Source of the DNA: Mucilaginibacter_A sp050955045 | GTDB lineage: Bacteria > Bacteroidota > Bacteroidia > Sphingobacteriales > Sphingobacteriaceae | Direction of reading: 5' to 3' | NCBI GenBank assembly: GCA_050955045.1 | Contig: JBPBQV010000020.1 | Span: forward strand, 1 to 64,000 | Length of the DNA: 64,000 nucleotides | Part shown: positions 41,328-50,900 of the stretch, piece by piece | Numbering within the stretch: the stretch's first letter is position 1 | Layout: every line of letters starts with the position of its first letter | Translations under genes and position numbers: made by a program | Notes under the pieces: model-generated | Seen by the model: the letters and a program-made list of their open reading frames with translations, nothing else | The model's database searches: none | What the model was told of the DNA's origin: nothing

Positions 41328-42413
41328 ATGAGTAAGCACGGAAGAATATTAGTAGCCATGAGTGGCGGAGTGGATAGTTCGGTAGCGGCAGTAATGCTGC
41401 ACGAACAAGGTTACGAAGTGATTGGCTTAACCATGAAAACCTGGGATTACGCCTCTTCCGGCTCCAACTCCAAAGAAACTGGCTGTTGCAGTTTAGATAG
41501 CATAAACGATGCACGCTCGCTAGCCGTTGGCTATGGTTTTCCGCATTATATTCTGGATATCCGTAGCGAGTTTGGCGGTTCTGTTATCAATAATTTTGTG
41601 GATGAATATTTGGCTGGCCGCACGCCAAACCCATGCGTGCTTTGCAATACACATATTAAATGGGAGGCTTTATTAAAAAGAGCTGATAAACTGGATTGCG
41701 AATTGATTGCAACCGGACATTATGCAAACATCCGGCAGGAAAACAACAGATATGTGATTTCTAAGGGCAGAGATGAACATAAAGATCAATCATATGTACT
41801 TTGGGGTGTTTCTCAAAAAAACCTGGCACGCACACATTTTCCGTTAGGTTCTTTTACCAAAGCCGAGATTAAAAACATGGCTTTAGAAATGGGCCAGCTT
41901 GAATTAGCTAATAAAAGTGAAAGCTATGAAATCTGTTTTGTACCTGATAATGATTATCGCGCCTTTTTAAAACATCAGGTTGAAGATTTAGAAGAAAAAG
42001 TTGCCGGTGGCAATTACGTTTTAACCGATGGAACCGTTGTTGGCAAACATCAGGGTTATCCTTTTTACACGATTGGTCAGCGCAAAGGTTTAGGTATTGC
42101 TTTAGGCAAACCGATGTTCGTAACTAAAATCGATCCAAATACGAATACAGTTGTTTTAGGCGAACAAAAAGATTTGGAAAGCAGCGAAGCTTGGGTGCGT
42201 GATTTTAATCTGGTTAAATACGATAATTTGCACAATGGTATTGAAGCTGTTAGTAAAATCCGTTACAAAGATTCGGGGATGATGAGTACCGTTACGCAAA
42301 TGAATGATCATTTAAAGATAGATTTTCATCATAAAGTTGCAGGTATTGCACCGGGTCAATCGGCTGTTTTTTATGAAGGAAACGATTTGCTGGGAGGCGG
42401 TTTTTTAATCTGA
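41328..42413 (+). CDS. mnmA: tRNA 2-thiouridine(34) synthase MnmA
   Basis: A 361-residue ATP-dependent thiouridylase that sulfurates U34 of tRNA-Lys, Glu and Gln. PP-loop SGGVDS at residues 12-17, catalytic Cys103 in NPCVLCN and Cys203 in YEICFVPD; the central and C-terminal beta-barrel domains (about 210-361) are complete, ending GQSAVFYEGNDLLGGGFL. A substrate, tRNA-Lys(TTT), is encoded at 21606-21678. Confidence 0.97.
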   Translation: MSKHGRILVAMSGGVDSSVAAVMLHEQGYEVIGLTMKTWDYASSGSNSKETGCCSLDSINDARSLAVGYGFPHYILDIRSEFGGSVINNFVDEYLAGRTPNPCVLCNTHIKWEALLKRADKLDCELIATGHYANIRQENNRYVISKGRDEHKDQSYVLWGVSQKNLARTHFPLGSFTKAEIKNMALEMGQLELANKSESYEICFVPDNDYRAFLKHQVEDLEEKVAGGNYVLTDGTVVGKHQGYPFYTIGQRKGLGIALGKPMFVTKIDPNTNTVVLGEQKDLESSEAWVRDFNLVKYDNLHNGIEAVSKIRYKDSGMMSTVTQMNDHLKIDFHHKVAGIAPGQSAVFYEGNDLLGGGFLI

Positions 42414-42426
42414 TTAATATCAGCAG

Positions 42427-42455
42427 TAATGCTTCTTTTATTGATACTTTTTTTG
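42427..42455 (+). repeat. dispersed element
   Basis: TAATGCTTCTTTTA exact box A, then TTGATACTTTTTTTG instead of box B, 13 bp after the mnmA stop. Confidence 0.6.
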
Positions 42456-42517
42456 GAGGTGCCGGTTAATCATATTTTTAATCACAAATAAATATTGTGT
42501 TTAGCGTATGTATATGT

Positions 42518-42525
42518 TTCCTTTG
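42518..42525 (+). promoter_or_regulatory. possible -7 promoter box of topA
   Basis: TTCCTTTG differs from TAnnTTTG at one position; a TTG 23 bp upstream (near 42495) could be the -33 box. Confidence 0.3.
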
Positions 42526-42544
42526 CAGAAATTAAATCCAATTA

Positions 42545-44959
42545 ATGGCAAAAAATTTACTGATAGTTGAGTCTCCGGCAAAAGCGAAAACGATTGAAGG
42601 GTATCTTGGAAAAGACTTTACAGTGAAATCAAGTTACGGGCACATTCGCGATTTAGTGAAATCCGATGATGCCATTGATGTTGCTAACGGATTTGTACAG
42701 AAATACGAAGTTCCTGCTGATAAAAAGCAGATTGTAAGCGAGTTGAAAAAACTGGCTAAAGAAGCAGACATTGTTTGGCTTGCTTCGGATGAGGACCGCG
42801 AAGGTGAAGCTATTTCTTGGCATTTGTTTGAAACGTTGGGTTTGAAAGATGCCAATACACGCCGCATCGTTTTTCATGAAATCACCAAACCGGCTATTTT
42901 AAAAGCCATAGAATCTCCGCGGAAAATAGATTACAATTTAGTAAACGCACAGCAAGCACGCCGCGTTTTAGATCGTTTGGTTGGTTTTGAGCTTTCTCCG
43001 GTTTTATGGAAAAAAATCAAACCTTCCCTTTCTGCAGGCCGTGTACAATCTGTTGCCGTGCGTTTAATTGTAGAGCGCGAACGTGAGATTAATAAATTTA
43101 AACCGGAAGCGGCTTACCGCACTACTGCTGTTTTTACCACCGGAAAAAATAAAGAAAACTTTAAAGCAGAGTTGCCAACGCGTTTTATCCAGCAAAATGA
43201 TGCAGAGAAGTTTTTGCAGGATTGCGCCGATGCTGTTTTTACCGTCAATAGTTTAGAAACCAAACCTTCAAAACGCGCTCCGGCTGCACCGTTTACCACT
43301 TCTACTTTGCAGCAGGAAGCCAGTAGAAAACTTGGTTTTTCGGTTTCCAGAACGATGGCCTTAGCGCAGCGTTTGTACGAAGCTGGGAAGATTACTTACA
43401 TGCGTACCGATTCGGTTAATTTATCAGATACAGCTTTAGAGGCAGCCGCAAAAGAAATCAATTCTGCTTATGGCGATAAATATTATCATTCTAGAAAATA
43501 CAAAACCAAATCGGCTGGTGCGCAGGAAGCACACGAAGCCATTCGCCCAACATATTTTAATAAACATAGCACAGATGGTGATCCGGCAGAAATTCGTCTG
43601 TATGAATTGATTTGGAAACGCGCCATCGCTTCGCAAATGAGTGAAGCTTTATTCGAAAAAACTACTGCTAAAATCAGCATCTCTACCAGAAAAGATGAGC
43701 TGGTTGCTAACGGCGAAGTTTTAAAGTTTGACGGTTTTTTAAAAGTTTACTTAGAATCATCCGATGAAGAAGAGGAAACTAAAGCCGACGACAATAGCGA
43801 AAATGCTATTTTACCGCCGCTTGCAAAAGGCCAACAATTAAATCTTCGTGATTTAAATGCAACAGAACGCTTTAGCCGTCCGCCAGCACGAAATACTGAA
43901 GCCAGTTTGGTAAAAAAATTGGAAGAACTAGGTATCGGCCGCCCGTCAACCTACGCTCCTACTATTTCTACCATACAAAATCGTGGTTATGTAGTGAAAG
44001 AAGATCGCGAAGGCAAAACCCGTAATTATTTTGTCTTAACGCTGGCCAATAAAAAAGTAGTTAAAGACCAAAAATCTGAAATTACGGGCGCAGAAAAATC
44101 AAAATTATTTCCTACTGATATTGGTGCAGTTGTTAATGATTTTTTAGTGCAGCATTTTAACGGAATTGTAGATTTCCACTTTACAGCCGGTGTAGAAAAG
44201 CAGTTTGATGAAATTGCACAAGGTTTGGAAGACTGGACCAAAATGCTGAAAAAGTTTTATGATCCTTTCCATTTGGAAGTAGAAGAAACTATCAAAACTG
44301 CCGATCGGACACGCGGCGAACGGGAATTAGGCACCGATCCAAAAAGCGGAAAAAAAATGACTGTCCGCATTGGCCGTTACGGCCCATTTGTGCAAATAGG
44401 CGAAGCGGTTGAAGGCGAAGAAAAACCTGCTTATGCCAGCTTGCGAACCGGTCAAATGATCGAAACAATTACGCTGGAAGAAGCACTGGAACTTTTTAAA
44501 CTTCCTAAAAAAATTGGTGCTTTTGAGGATCAGGACATGACGGTTGCCATCGGTAAGTTCGGGCCGTACGTCCGCCATAACAGTGCGTTTTTTTCGCTGC
44601 CAAAAGGCGTTGATCCGTTGGATGTGGATGAAGAAGCCGGTATCGAAATTATAAAAAATAAACGCCAGGCCGATAGAGATAAGCTGATCAAATCTTTTAC
44701 AGAAGATGAGGAAATGCGTATCGAAAATGGCCGTTGGGGCCCATATATTAAATTTGGAAAGCTCAACGTAAAAATCCCGAAAGGAAAAGAACCGGAAGAA
44801 CTTTCGTATGCAGATTGCAAAGCATTGGCCGATGCGGTCGAAAAAGACACTAAAAAGCCAGCCAAAAAAGAAGTTAAAAAACCGGCTATAAAAGAAGCTA
44901 AAAATCCAGTTGTAAAAGAAGCCAAAAAGCTAGTTAAAAAAGCTGTCAAAAAGAAATAA
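42545..44959 (+). CDS. topA: type IA DNA topoisomerase I
   Basis: An 804-residue enzyme that relaxes negative supercoils. TOPRIM domain (about 3-115) with the acidic triad SDEDREGEAI (81-90); active-site Tyr285 in GKITYMRTDS. After the core come three topoisomerase C-terminal repeats ('RIGRYGPFVQIGE', 'AIGKFGPYVRHNSAFFSLP', 'ENGRWGPYIKFGKLNVKIP') instead of Cys4 zinc fingers, as usual for Bacteroidota. A Lys/Ala/Pro/Val repeated tail (about 770-804) is a likely DNA-contacting extension. A hairpin terminator follows 5 bp after the stop. Confidence 0.97.
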   Translation: MAKNLLIVESPAKAKTIEGYLGKDFTVKSSYGHIRDLVKSDDAIDVANGFVQKYEVPADKKQIVSELKKLAKEADIVWLASDEDREGEAISWHLFETLGLKDANTRRIVFHEITKPAILKAIESPRKIDYNLVNAQQARRVLDRLVGFELSPVLWKKIKPSLSAGRVQSVAVRLIVEREREINKFKPEAAYRTTAVFTTGKNKENFKAELPTRFIQQNDAEKFLQDCADAVFTVNSLETKPSKRAPAAPFTTSTLQQEASRKLGFSVSRTMALAQRLYEAGKITYMRTDSVNLSDTALEAAAKEINSAYGDKYYHSRKYKTKSAGAQEAHEAIRPTYFNKHSTDGDPAEIRLYELIWKRAIASQMSEALFEKTTAKISISTRKDELVANGEVLKFDGFLKVYLESSDEEEETKADDNSENAILPPLAKGQQLNLRDLNATERFSRPPARNTEASLVKKLEELGIGRPSTYAPTISTIQNRGYVVKEDREGKTRNYFVLTLANKKVVKDQKSEITGAEKSKLFPTDIGAVVNDFLVQHFNGIVDFHFTAGVEKQFDEIAQGLEDWTKMLKKFYDPFHLEVEETIKTADRTRGERELGTDPKSGKKMTVRIGRYGPFVQIGEAVEGEEKPAYASLRTGQMIETITLEEALELFKLPKKIGAFEDQDMTVAIGKFGPYVRHNSAFFSLPKGVDPLDVDEEAGIEIIKNKRQADRDKLIKSFTEDEEMRIENGRWGPYIKFGKLNVKIPKGKEPEELSYADCKALADAVEKDTKKPAKKEVKKPAIKEAKNPVVKEAKKLVKKAVKKK

Positions 44960-44963
44960 TTTA

Positions 44964-44999
44964 AACCTGTTTGAGCAACATTCAAACAGGTTCATTTTT
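44964..44999 (+). terminator. intrinsic terminator of topA
   Basis: AACCTGTTTGA (44964-44974) pairs with TCAAACAGGTT (44982-44992), an 11-bp stem with a 7-nt loop, followed by CATTTTT. Confidence 0.9.
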
Positions 45000-45008
45000 G
45001 ATAATTAA

Positions 45009-45413
45009 ATGTTAAAAGACCTCCCACAGAATATAGTTGAAGATGTAGCCGTTGCCGTAGCACTGGAAAGCGAAAGCCCGGAAAGTAAAATCTGGTACGT
45101 TTATTTGATCAACCTGAAAAAACAGGAAATTGAAAACGCGCTAGTTACGTCGCGCGGTTATGGCCACAAAGATGGCGAAGAGGTAAAAACTTCTACTTTG
45201 CGCCATGCCTTTCCACTTATTGTTGCCCAAAGTTTTACGTTGATCGAACCCATTGCGGAAGAAACTTTTGGCTTAGCTAATGAATATTGGCTGAGTTATT
45301 ACATCAACGGCCAGATTTACGATAAGAAATTTATTTTTTTGCCGGAAAGTATTGTTGAATCTAATTTTATCCGTTTACCAATTTTGAACAAACCGGGCGT
45401 AATGATTAGGTAA
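45009..45413 (+). CDS. conserved Bacteroidota protein of unknown function
   Basis: A 134-residue soluble protein with alternating beta-strand pattern: 'KIWYVYLINLKKQEIENALVTSRGYG', 'KTSTLRHAFPLIVAQSFTLIEPI' and 'EYWLSYYINGQIYDKKFIFLPESI'. No catalytic motif is recognised. It resembles short uncharacterised proteins sometimes mislabelled as tRNA-synthetase subunits. It begins 10 bp after the topA terminator and is followed by an inverted pair of dispersed elements. Confidence 0.75.
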   Translation: MLKDLPQNIVEDVAVAVALESESPESKIWYVYLINLKKQEIENALVTSRGYGHKDGEEVKTSTLRHAFPLIVAQSFTLIEPIAEETFGLANEYWLSYYINGQIYDKKFIFLPESIVESNFIRLPILNKPGVMIR

Positions 45414-45460
45414 GGAAAAAGCCACAAGCTTTTAGCTTTTAGCAAACAGCTTTAAAAGTA

Positions 45461-45547
45461 GGTGATAAAAGAAGTATTAAGTATTTCAATTAAGTTGTCA
45501 GTATATCGCTCTAATTATCAGTTATCAATAATACTTCGTTTATCACC
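45461..45547. repeat. inverted pair of dispersed elements (MITE-like)
   Basis: GGTGATAAAAGAAGTATTA (45461-45479) and TAATACTTCGTTTATCACC (45529-45547) are 19-bp inverted repeats with a single mismatch, separated by 49 bp. Together they make an 87-bp unit between two plus-strand genes. Confidence 0.7.
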
Positions 45548-45625
45548 TAAATTTCTGATATCAATCTCCTTCTCCACCACATTGTAAGTTTAATTCACAT
45601 TTATTCTTTATCAACTGCTTCTAAT

Positions 45626-45633
45626 TATCTTTG
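45626..45633 (+). promoter_or_regulatory. -7 promoter box of mqnC
   Basis: TATCTTTG ends 4 nt before the ATG at 45638, again predicting a leaderless mRNA. TTTA about 19 bp upstream is a weak -33 candidate. Confidence 0.6.
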
Positions 45634-45637
45634 CAGT

Positions 45638-46762
45638 ATGAATACAGCAGAACTGTTAGACCGCGCCCTTCAGTTTGAATTTTTAACAATTGAAGAAGGT
45701 CTTTTTCTTTACAATAATGCATCAACTGCAGAGCTGATGTTTACGGCAAATGAATTAAGAAAAATACAGGTTCCGCATGGTAAAGTTACCTGGCAAATTG
45801 ACAGAAATGTAAATACTACCAATGTTTGTATTGCCAATTGTAAGTTCTGCAATTTTTTCCGCCGGCCGGGACATGCAGACAGTTACATTACAGATATTGA
45901 AACATACAAGCAAAAAATTGAGGAAACTTTTCGTTTTGGCGGAGACCAACTATTGCTTCAAGGCGGCCATCATCCGGATTTAGGTTTGCAGTTTTATGTT
46001 GATTTATTTTCTCAGCTAAAACAGCTTTATCCTGATTTGAAACTGCATTCTTTAGGTCCGCCCGAAATTGCACACATTGCAAAATTAGATAAGTTAACAC
46101 ATACAGAAGTTTTATCAGCATTAAAAGAAGCAGGTTTGGATTCGCTTCCGGGCGCTGGCGCAGAAATTTTGAATGATCGTGTCCGCAGATTAATCTCCAA
46201 AGGAAAATGTGGCGGAAAAGAGTGGCTGGATGTAATGCGTGCAGCGCATCAGCTTAATCTTCCAAGCTCGGCCACGATGATGTTTGGCCATGTAGAAACC
46301 CTGGAAGAACGTTTTGAACATTTGGTTTGGATACGCGAAGTACAAGCCGAAAAACCTGCTGAAGCTTACGGTTTTGTAGCATTTATTCCTTGGCCATTTC
46401 AGGATGACGGAACTTTATTACGAAAAGTACGTGGCATTACCAACAATGTAAGCGGAAACGAATATATCCGGATGATTGCATTAAGCCGGATTATGCTGCC
46501 GAATATCAAAAACATCCAAGCATCATGGTTAACTGTTGGAAAGCAAGTTGCACAACTTTGTTTGCAAGCTGGCGCAAATGATTTTGGTTCGATTATGATT
46601 GAAGAAAACGTGGTTTCTGCAGCTGGTGCGCCGCATCGTTTTACCGCAAAAGGCATTCAGGATGCAATTTTGGAAACTGGATTTGAACCGCAATTGCGTA
46701 ACCAAAAATACCAATGGCGAGAACTTCCGGTACAATTGGAAGAACAGGTAATCAATTACTAA
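45638..46762 (+). CDS. mqnC: cyclic dehypoxanthinyl futalosine synthase
   Basis: A 374-residue radical SAM enzyme of the futalosine menaquinone pathway, converting dehypoxanthinyl futalosine to its cyclic form. Cluster Cys64, Cys68 and Cys71 (CIANCKFC). 'LLQGGHHPDL', 'SLPGAGAEILNDRVRRLI' and 'WLTVGKQVAQLCLQAGANDFGSIMIEENVVSAAGAPHRF' match MqnC rather than the aminofutalosine synthase MqnE, although the two are related. Other mqn genes are not in the window. Menaquinone would be the quinone for the respiratory chain that serves the cytochrome c of the sugar locus. Confidence 0.93.
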   Translation: MNTAELLDRALQFEFLTIEEGLFLYNNASTAELMFTANELRKIQVPHGKVTWQIDRNVNTTNVCIANCKFCNFFRRPGHADSYITDIETYKQKIEETFRFGGDQLLLQGGHHPDLGLQFYVDLFSQLKQLYPDLKLHSLGPPEIAHIAKLDKLTHTEVLSALKEAGLDSLPGAGAEILNDRVRRLISKGKCGGKEWLDVMRAAHQLNLPSSATMMFGHVETLEERFEHLVWIREVQAEKPAEAYGFVAFIPWPFQDDGTLLRKVRGITNNVSGNEYIRMIALSRIMLPNIKNIQASWLTVGKQVAQLCLQAGANDFGSIMIEENVVSAAGAPHRFTAKGIQDAILETGFEPQLRNQKYQWRELPVQLEEQVINY

Positions 46763-46767
46763 AAATT

Positions 46768-46843
46768 TGAATGCTTCTTTTAGGCAGGTTTTTTCAGAAA
46801 TATTATTAAACACCTCGATTTTTAGGTGCTAAAAGAAGCATCA
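46768..46843. repeat. inverted pair of dispersed elements between convergent genes
   Basis: TGAATGCTTCTTTTA (from 46768) and TAAAAGAAGCATCA (ending 46843) are inverted; the second copy is a full element beginning CGATTTTTAGGTGC at 46816. The pair lies between mqnC and the convergent PorP/SprF gene and may terminate both. Confidence 0.7.
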
Positions 46844-46887
46844 ACTATATACAGATAAAATTATATAAGTTGTTTATATACTTCTGA

Positions 46888-47898
46888 TTACCAGAATCTT
46901 CTCGGGCAAATAACTTTGTAAGCATTATTCAGCATAATACCCAGAATAATCTCGTGCGTTCCGTTGCTTACTGTATTTAGGTTTGATGTTGTGAAATCAT
47001 AAGCATAACCAAAGTTTAAAAAGCTGCCTACATTTATACCGGCCATGGCGGCAAAAGCATCATTTTTACGGTACGATCCTCCTATCCAGAATTTATCCTG
47101 GAAAGCCATTTTCAGATTTATATCAAACGTACTTGGCACCGGTTTTACATACTTAAACATCACCGAAGGCAAAAGTGTAATATCATCTGCTAAAAACAGT
47201 TTCACGCCTCCGGTTACAAAGTAATGCGGAACGGTTTTGCTCTGATTATAACTTGAATTGGAAGAAAAATACAAAGTTTGCGGCAAAACCTGCTGGGCAG
47301 AAACGCCAAAGAAATAGGTTGATGAATAAGCCCAAATGCCGGCACCTAAATCTGGCTTTAACTGATTTGTATTGCCGTTTGCAATAGCCGGATCAAGCGC
47401 GTTCTCCAAAGTAATTTCACTTGTATTTAACTTGATGCTAGCCAAACCAGCAGAAACTCCTAAAGCCAAATTTAAAGTGCTGCTGATTCCGAGATGATAA
47501 GCGTAAGTCAGGTTGTAATTACTTTGTGTAATCGGACCAGCTTTATCAGAAACTACTGTAATTCCGATACCATGATGTGGCTCCGCCGCACGATAATCTT
47601 GTACATAAGAGCGACTCATCGGATCTTCTCCGTTTGATGGCTGGCTCATGGCATCACCTTGTATAAATTTACTTCCTAAAGGCATATGCGCCGTAAAATA
47701 TGTAGTAACCGGTGCACCTTCTAATCCGCTCCATTGGTTTCGATAACCGGCTTTTATATCGGTATAATTTTCAATTCCGGTAATAGCAGGATTAATCAGG
47801 TAATTATTGAAAATATATTGCGTGTATTGCGGTTTTTGCTGTGCAAAAGTGCAAACTGAACTCAAAAACAGTAAAAAAGTAAAAATAGATGTCTTCAT
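46888..47898 (-). CDS. PorP/SprF family type IX secretion membrane protein
   Basis: A 336-residue outer-membrane beta-barrel protein with signal peptide (ending CTFAQQ). The start 'PQYTQYIFNNYLINPAITGIENYTDIKAGYRNQWSGLEGAPVTTYFTAHMPL' is the hallmark of the family, followed by antiparallel strands to a final Trp. These proteins anchor T9SS cargo carrying a type B (CHU_C) sorting domain. The gene directly upstream (3-bp gap) is exactly such cargo, so the two form a secretion/attachment pair. A final aromatic residue (RRFW) fits an outer-membrane barrel. Confidence 0.92.
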   Translation of the reverse strand: MKTSIFTFLLFLSSVCTFAQQKPQYTQYIFNNYLINPAITGIENYTDIKAGYRNQWSGLEGAPVTTYFTAHMPLGSKFIQGDAMSQPSNGEDPMSRSYVQDYRAAEPHHGIGITVVSDKAGPITQSNYNLTYAYHLGISSTLNLALGVSAGLASIKLNTSEITLENALDPAIANGNTNQLKPDLGAGIWAYSSTYFFGVSAQQVLPQTLYFSSNSSYNQSKTVPHYFVTGGVKLFLADDITLLPSVMFKYVKPVPSTFDINLKMAFQDKFWIGGSYRKNDAFAAMAGINVGSFLNFGYAYDFTTSNLNTVSNGTHEIILGIMLNNAYKVICPRRFW

Positions 47899-47901
47899 AG
47901 A

Positions 47902-50900
47902 TTATCTGATAATCGTTATCGGGCCGGCTGTTTTACTTCTTCCGCTGCCCGGAGTAATGATATAATAATAAGTACCAACGGGTAATTCTGCTCCTTTGTA
48001 ATGGCCGTCCCACGGTGTCGTATATCCTTTAGAATAATAAATTCTCTCACCATAACGGTTAAAAACTTCTACTATTACCTCTGTATATGCATCTAAATAT
48101 TTAATGTTCCAAGTATCATTTACGCCATCATTGTTTGGAGTAAATGTATTTGGAATTATCGGTATTTTTAACACATTTATGGTTATTTCATCAGCACTGG
48201 TACAGCCGCTTGCAGATGTTACCGTCAATTTATAAATAGTATTTATAACCGGACTTGCAATCGGATTTTTGATATTATCATGATCTAAACCAACTGCTGG
48301 AGTCCATTTATACTGCAAGTTGTTACCTGAAACTGTTGGGTTTAAAGTTATAGTGTTTCCTTCCAGCAATGAAATATCTTTTCCTGCATCTACTTTTGGT
48401 GTTGGATTGATGATAATTTGCTTGCTGATGGTATCTGCGCAACCATTAGTTGCTGTAAAAATATAGCTGATCGTTTGCGTACCAATTCCTGCTGCAGATG
48501 GATTGAACAATCCGGTTGCACTAACACCTTTACCTGTAAAAATACCCGTTCCGGTATATCCGTGCAATTCTGCAGCTACAATTTGAAATGGCGTTGTTTC
48601 TGCACAAATTTGAGTTGGAAGTGTTACCGATACTTCCGGGTTTGCTTTTATCGTGATGACTTGCATTTTCTCATCCACACAAGTTATCCCAGAATAAGTG
48701 CGCATCAAAACGGTATAATTTACAGTTGCCGGCGTATAAAAAGTAGAGTATTGGTGCTGATATAACTTATCCGGTGCAGGATTTTCATCTGTTTCAAATT
48801 GATCGGGGTGATTGATCAAATCATAATACATCACCACTTTAGTGAAATTGCCGAAATCCAGCGTTGATGTGTTTCTGATCAAAACTGCATTTTTACTGCA
48901 TAATCCTGCTAAATTTAGCACAGTAAAATCAGCTTTCGGTACAGCACCATTTACTGTAAAATTAATGGTGGTATCAGCAGAACATCCATCAGCAGAAGTT
49001 ACTGTTAATTTTACCTGATAATCTGCTGCGCGGGTGTATTTATGCTCTGGGTTTTTTTGGCTTGAAGTGTTTGGATTAGCAGTAGTTGCGGCGGCATCAC
49101 CAAAATTCCATAAATAAGTAAACCCTGATTCTGTACCATTGCTGATGCTGCTTTTATCGGTAAATTTTGCGAAAGCATCTGAAAGGCAAATTTCAGGTAT
49201 TGCAAAATTAGGAACTGGTTGCGGATGAACTACAACAGGAATAATTACCGGATCACTATGACAACCAAAATTGCTATAAGTAATCAACTGCACATTGTAG
49301 TTTCCAATTGCTTTATATGTATGCTGAAACGGTGCATTACTGGTTTGGATTTGCTTGCTTCCATCACCAAAAGTCCAAACCCACTGTAAAATATTACCTT
49401 CTGAAGAAATTGACTGATCAGTAAAAGTAATTTCTTTAGTTACACAATTTGGATTGGAAACCATAAACTTACCAACAGGCTTAGCGTAAATATGTATTTT
49501 TTGTGAATCTAAAACCGAAGTACAACCATTAGAATTGGTTACCAGTAATGTAGTTATAAAATTTCCGGGCTGATTATAAACATGTGTTGGATTTTGCAAA
49601 GTTGAAGTTCCACCATCACCAAAATTCCAGACCCAAGTTTTTATCGTTGCGCCAACGCCTGTACTTTTATCTGTAAAACCTAACGTATCCGATTGGCAAT
49701 TTTCTGTTTTTGACACAAAATCAGCCACCGGATTATCGTAAACCGTAAACACAATATCAACATCTTCGTAAGAACCACAAGCATCGGCAATAGTATTAAA
49801 AGCTTTAACTTTTACATCATATACGCCTGCTTTGGTATAAACAACCGTTTTAGGATAATCGTAAGTATATAAAGTTTTACCATCTTTTACGGTTTGTGCA
49901 ACTAGTTTTGGGTTGCTGTCTTTATAAACTGGGTCGCCGTTTTCCGGTGTCCAAATTAGTTGTGCCGTTTGATAAGGCAAAGTGACTTCCAGCTTTAAAT
50001 TTTCGCCTACACAGGAACTTGCCAAAGTATCGCCCAATACATTTTTTACCTGCACAAATTCATTCAAGTTTTTTAAATTAGTTCCAGCCGAGTAACCATA
50101 AGATTCTGCATTACCGAAACCGTAAGCGATCGCATTAAAACCATCTGACGCTTTGATATTGTGCGTTCCTGAAGAAACCTTAAATTGTCCGTAAGCATAA
50201 GCCGCGTTTCCGGGTACAGGTTTAAACCCGCCTGTTGCTGTGCCATCAATTGTAAAACTGGAAGCTGCTGTAGCAGATATAATTACATTGATATAACTTT
50301 GCAAAATTTGATAAGCTGACGGCGAGTAAAGCGTAACATTATTTATGCTTTGTTCAATCGGGTTGAGGTAAATCATCTCCGGGTCGCCAACATCAGAAGT
50401 AACCCGAATTCCACTTAAAGAATTTCCCTGCGTAACTGCGTATTGAACTACTTGTATCGGTTTATCAGCAGAAATAATATTGGGCGCAGTACTATTAAAT
50501 TCGTAATAAAAACCATTGGTAAAAGAAGCACTACTCAAAACCGATCCGTTTAAATTTACCTGGGTTGAGGGATCGCTGATTACGATACGATACGTATCAT
50601 AAGGCCGGTTGCTTAACGGTGCAGTGATGTAATTTTTGCCCCAGGATGCGGTTGGATAAACCTGCTGAAAAAGGTTGTCTGCCGAAGTAACAGGCGATCC
50701 AATATAAATTTTACTACTGCCCGAAAAAACCGCAATCCGTTTACAAACATTTGTACCCGAACTGATGGAACGAATGCGTGTTCCAGTTAAATCTGTTGCA
50801 GATAATCCCTGGTAAACTTCTCCTTTTTGTAAAGTTAAGGTAAAAGGAGTATTTGCCGGTCGGCCACTATTTAAACTTGCCGTAGGTGTAATTTCTACCG

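Noticed and set aside
42634..44985. Several antisense open frames within topA, including one of 151 codons over its Lys-rich tail
   Set aside because: They are shadows of the topA reading frame; the longest mirrors the Lys/Ala repeats as Phe/Leu/Ala runs.
46110..46130. Box A core in mqnC (encoding LKEAG) and another at 35150 in a TIM-barrel gene (encoding DASF)
   Set aside because: LKEAGLDS is a normal part of the MqnC barrel, and the second lies in a codon context without box B; both are probably coincidental.
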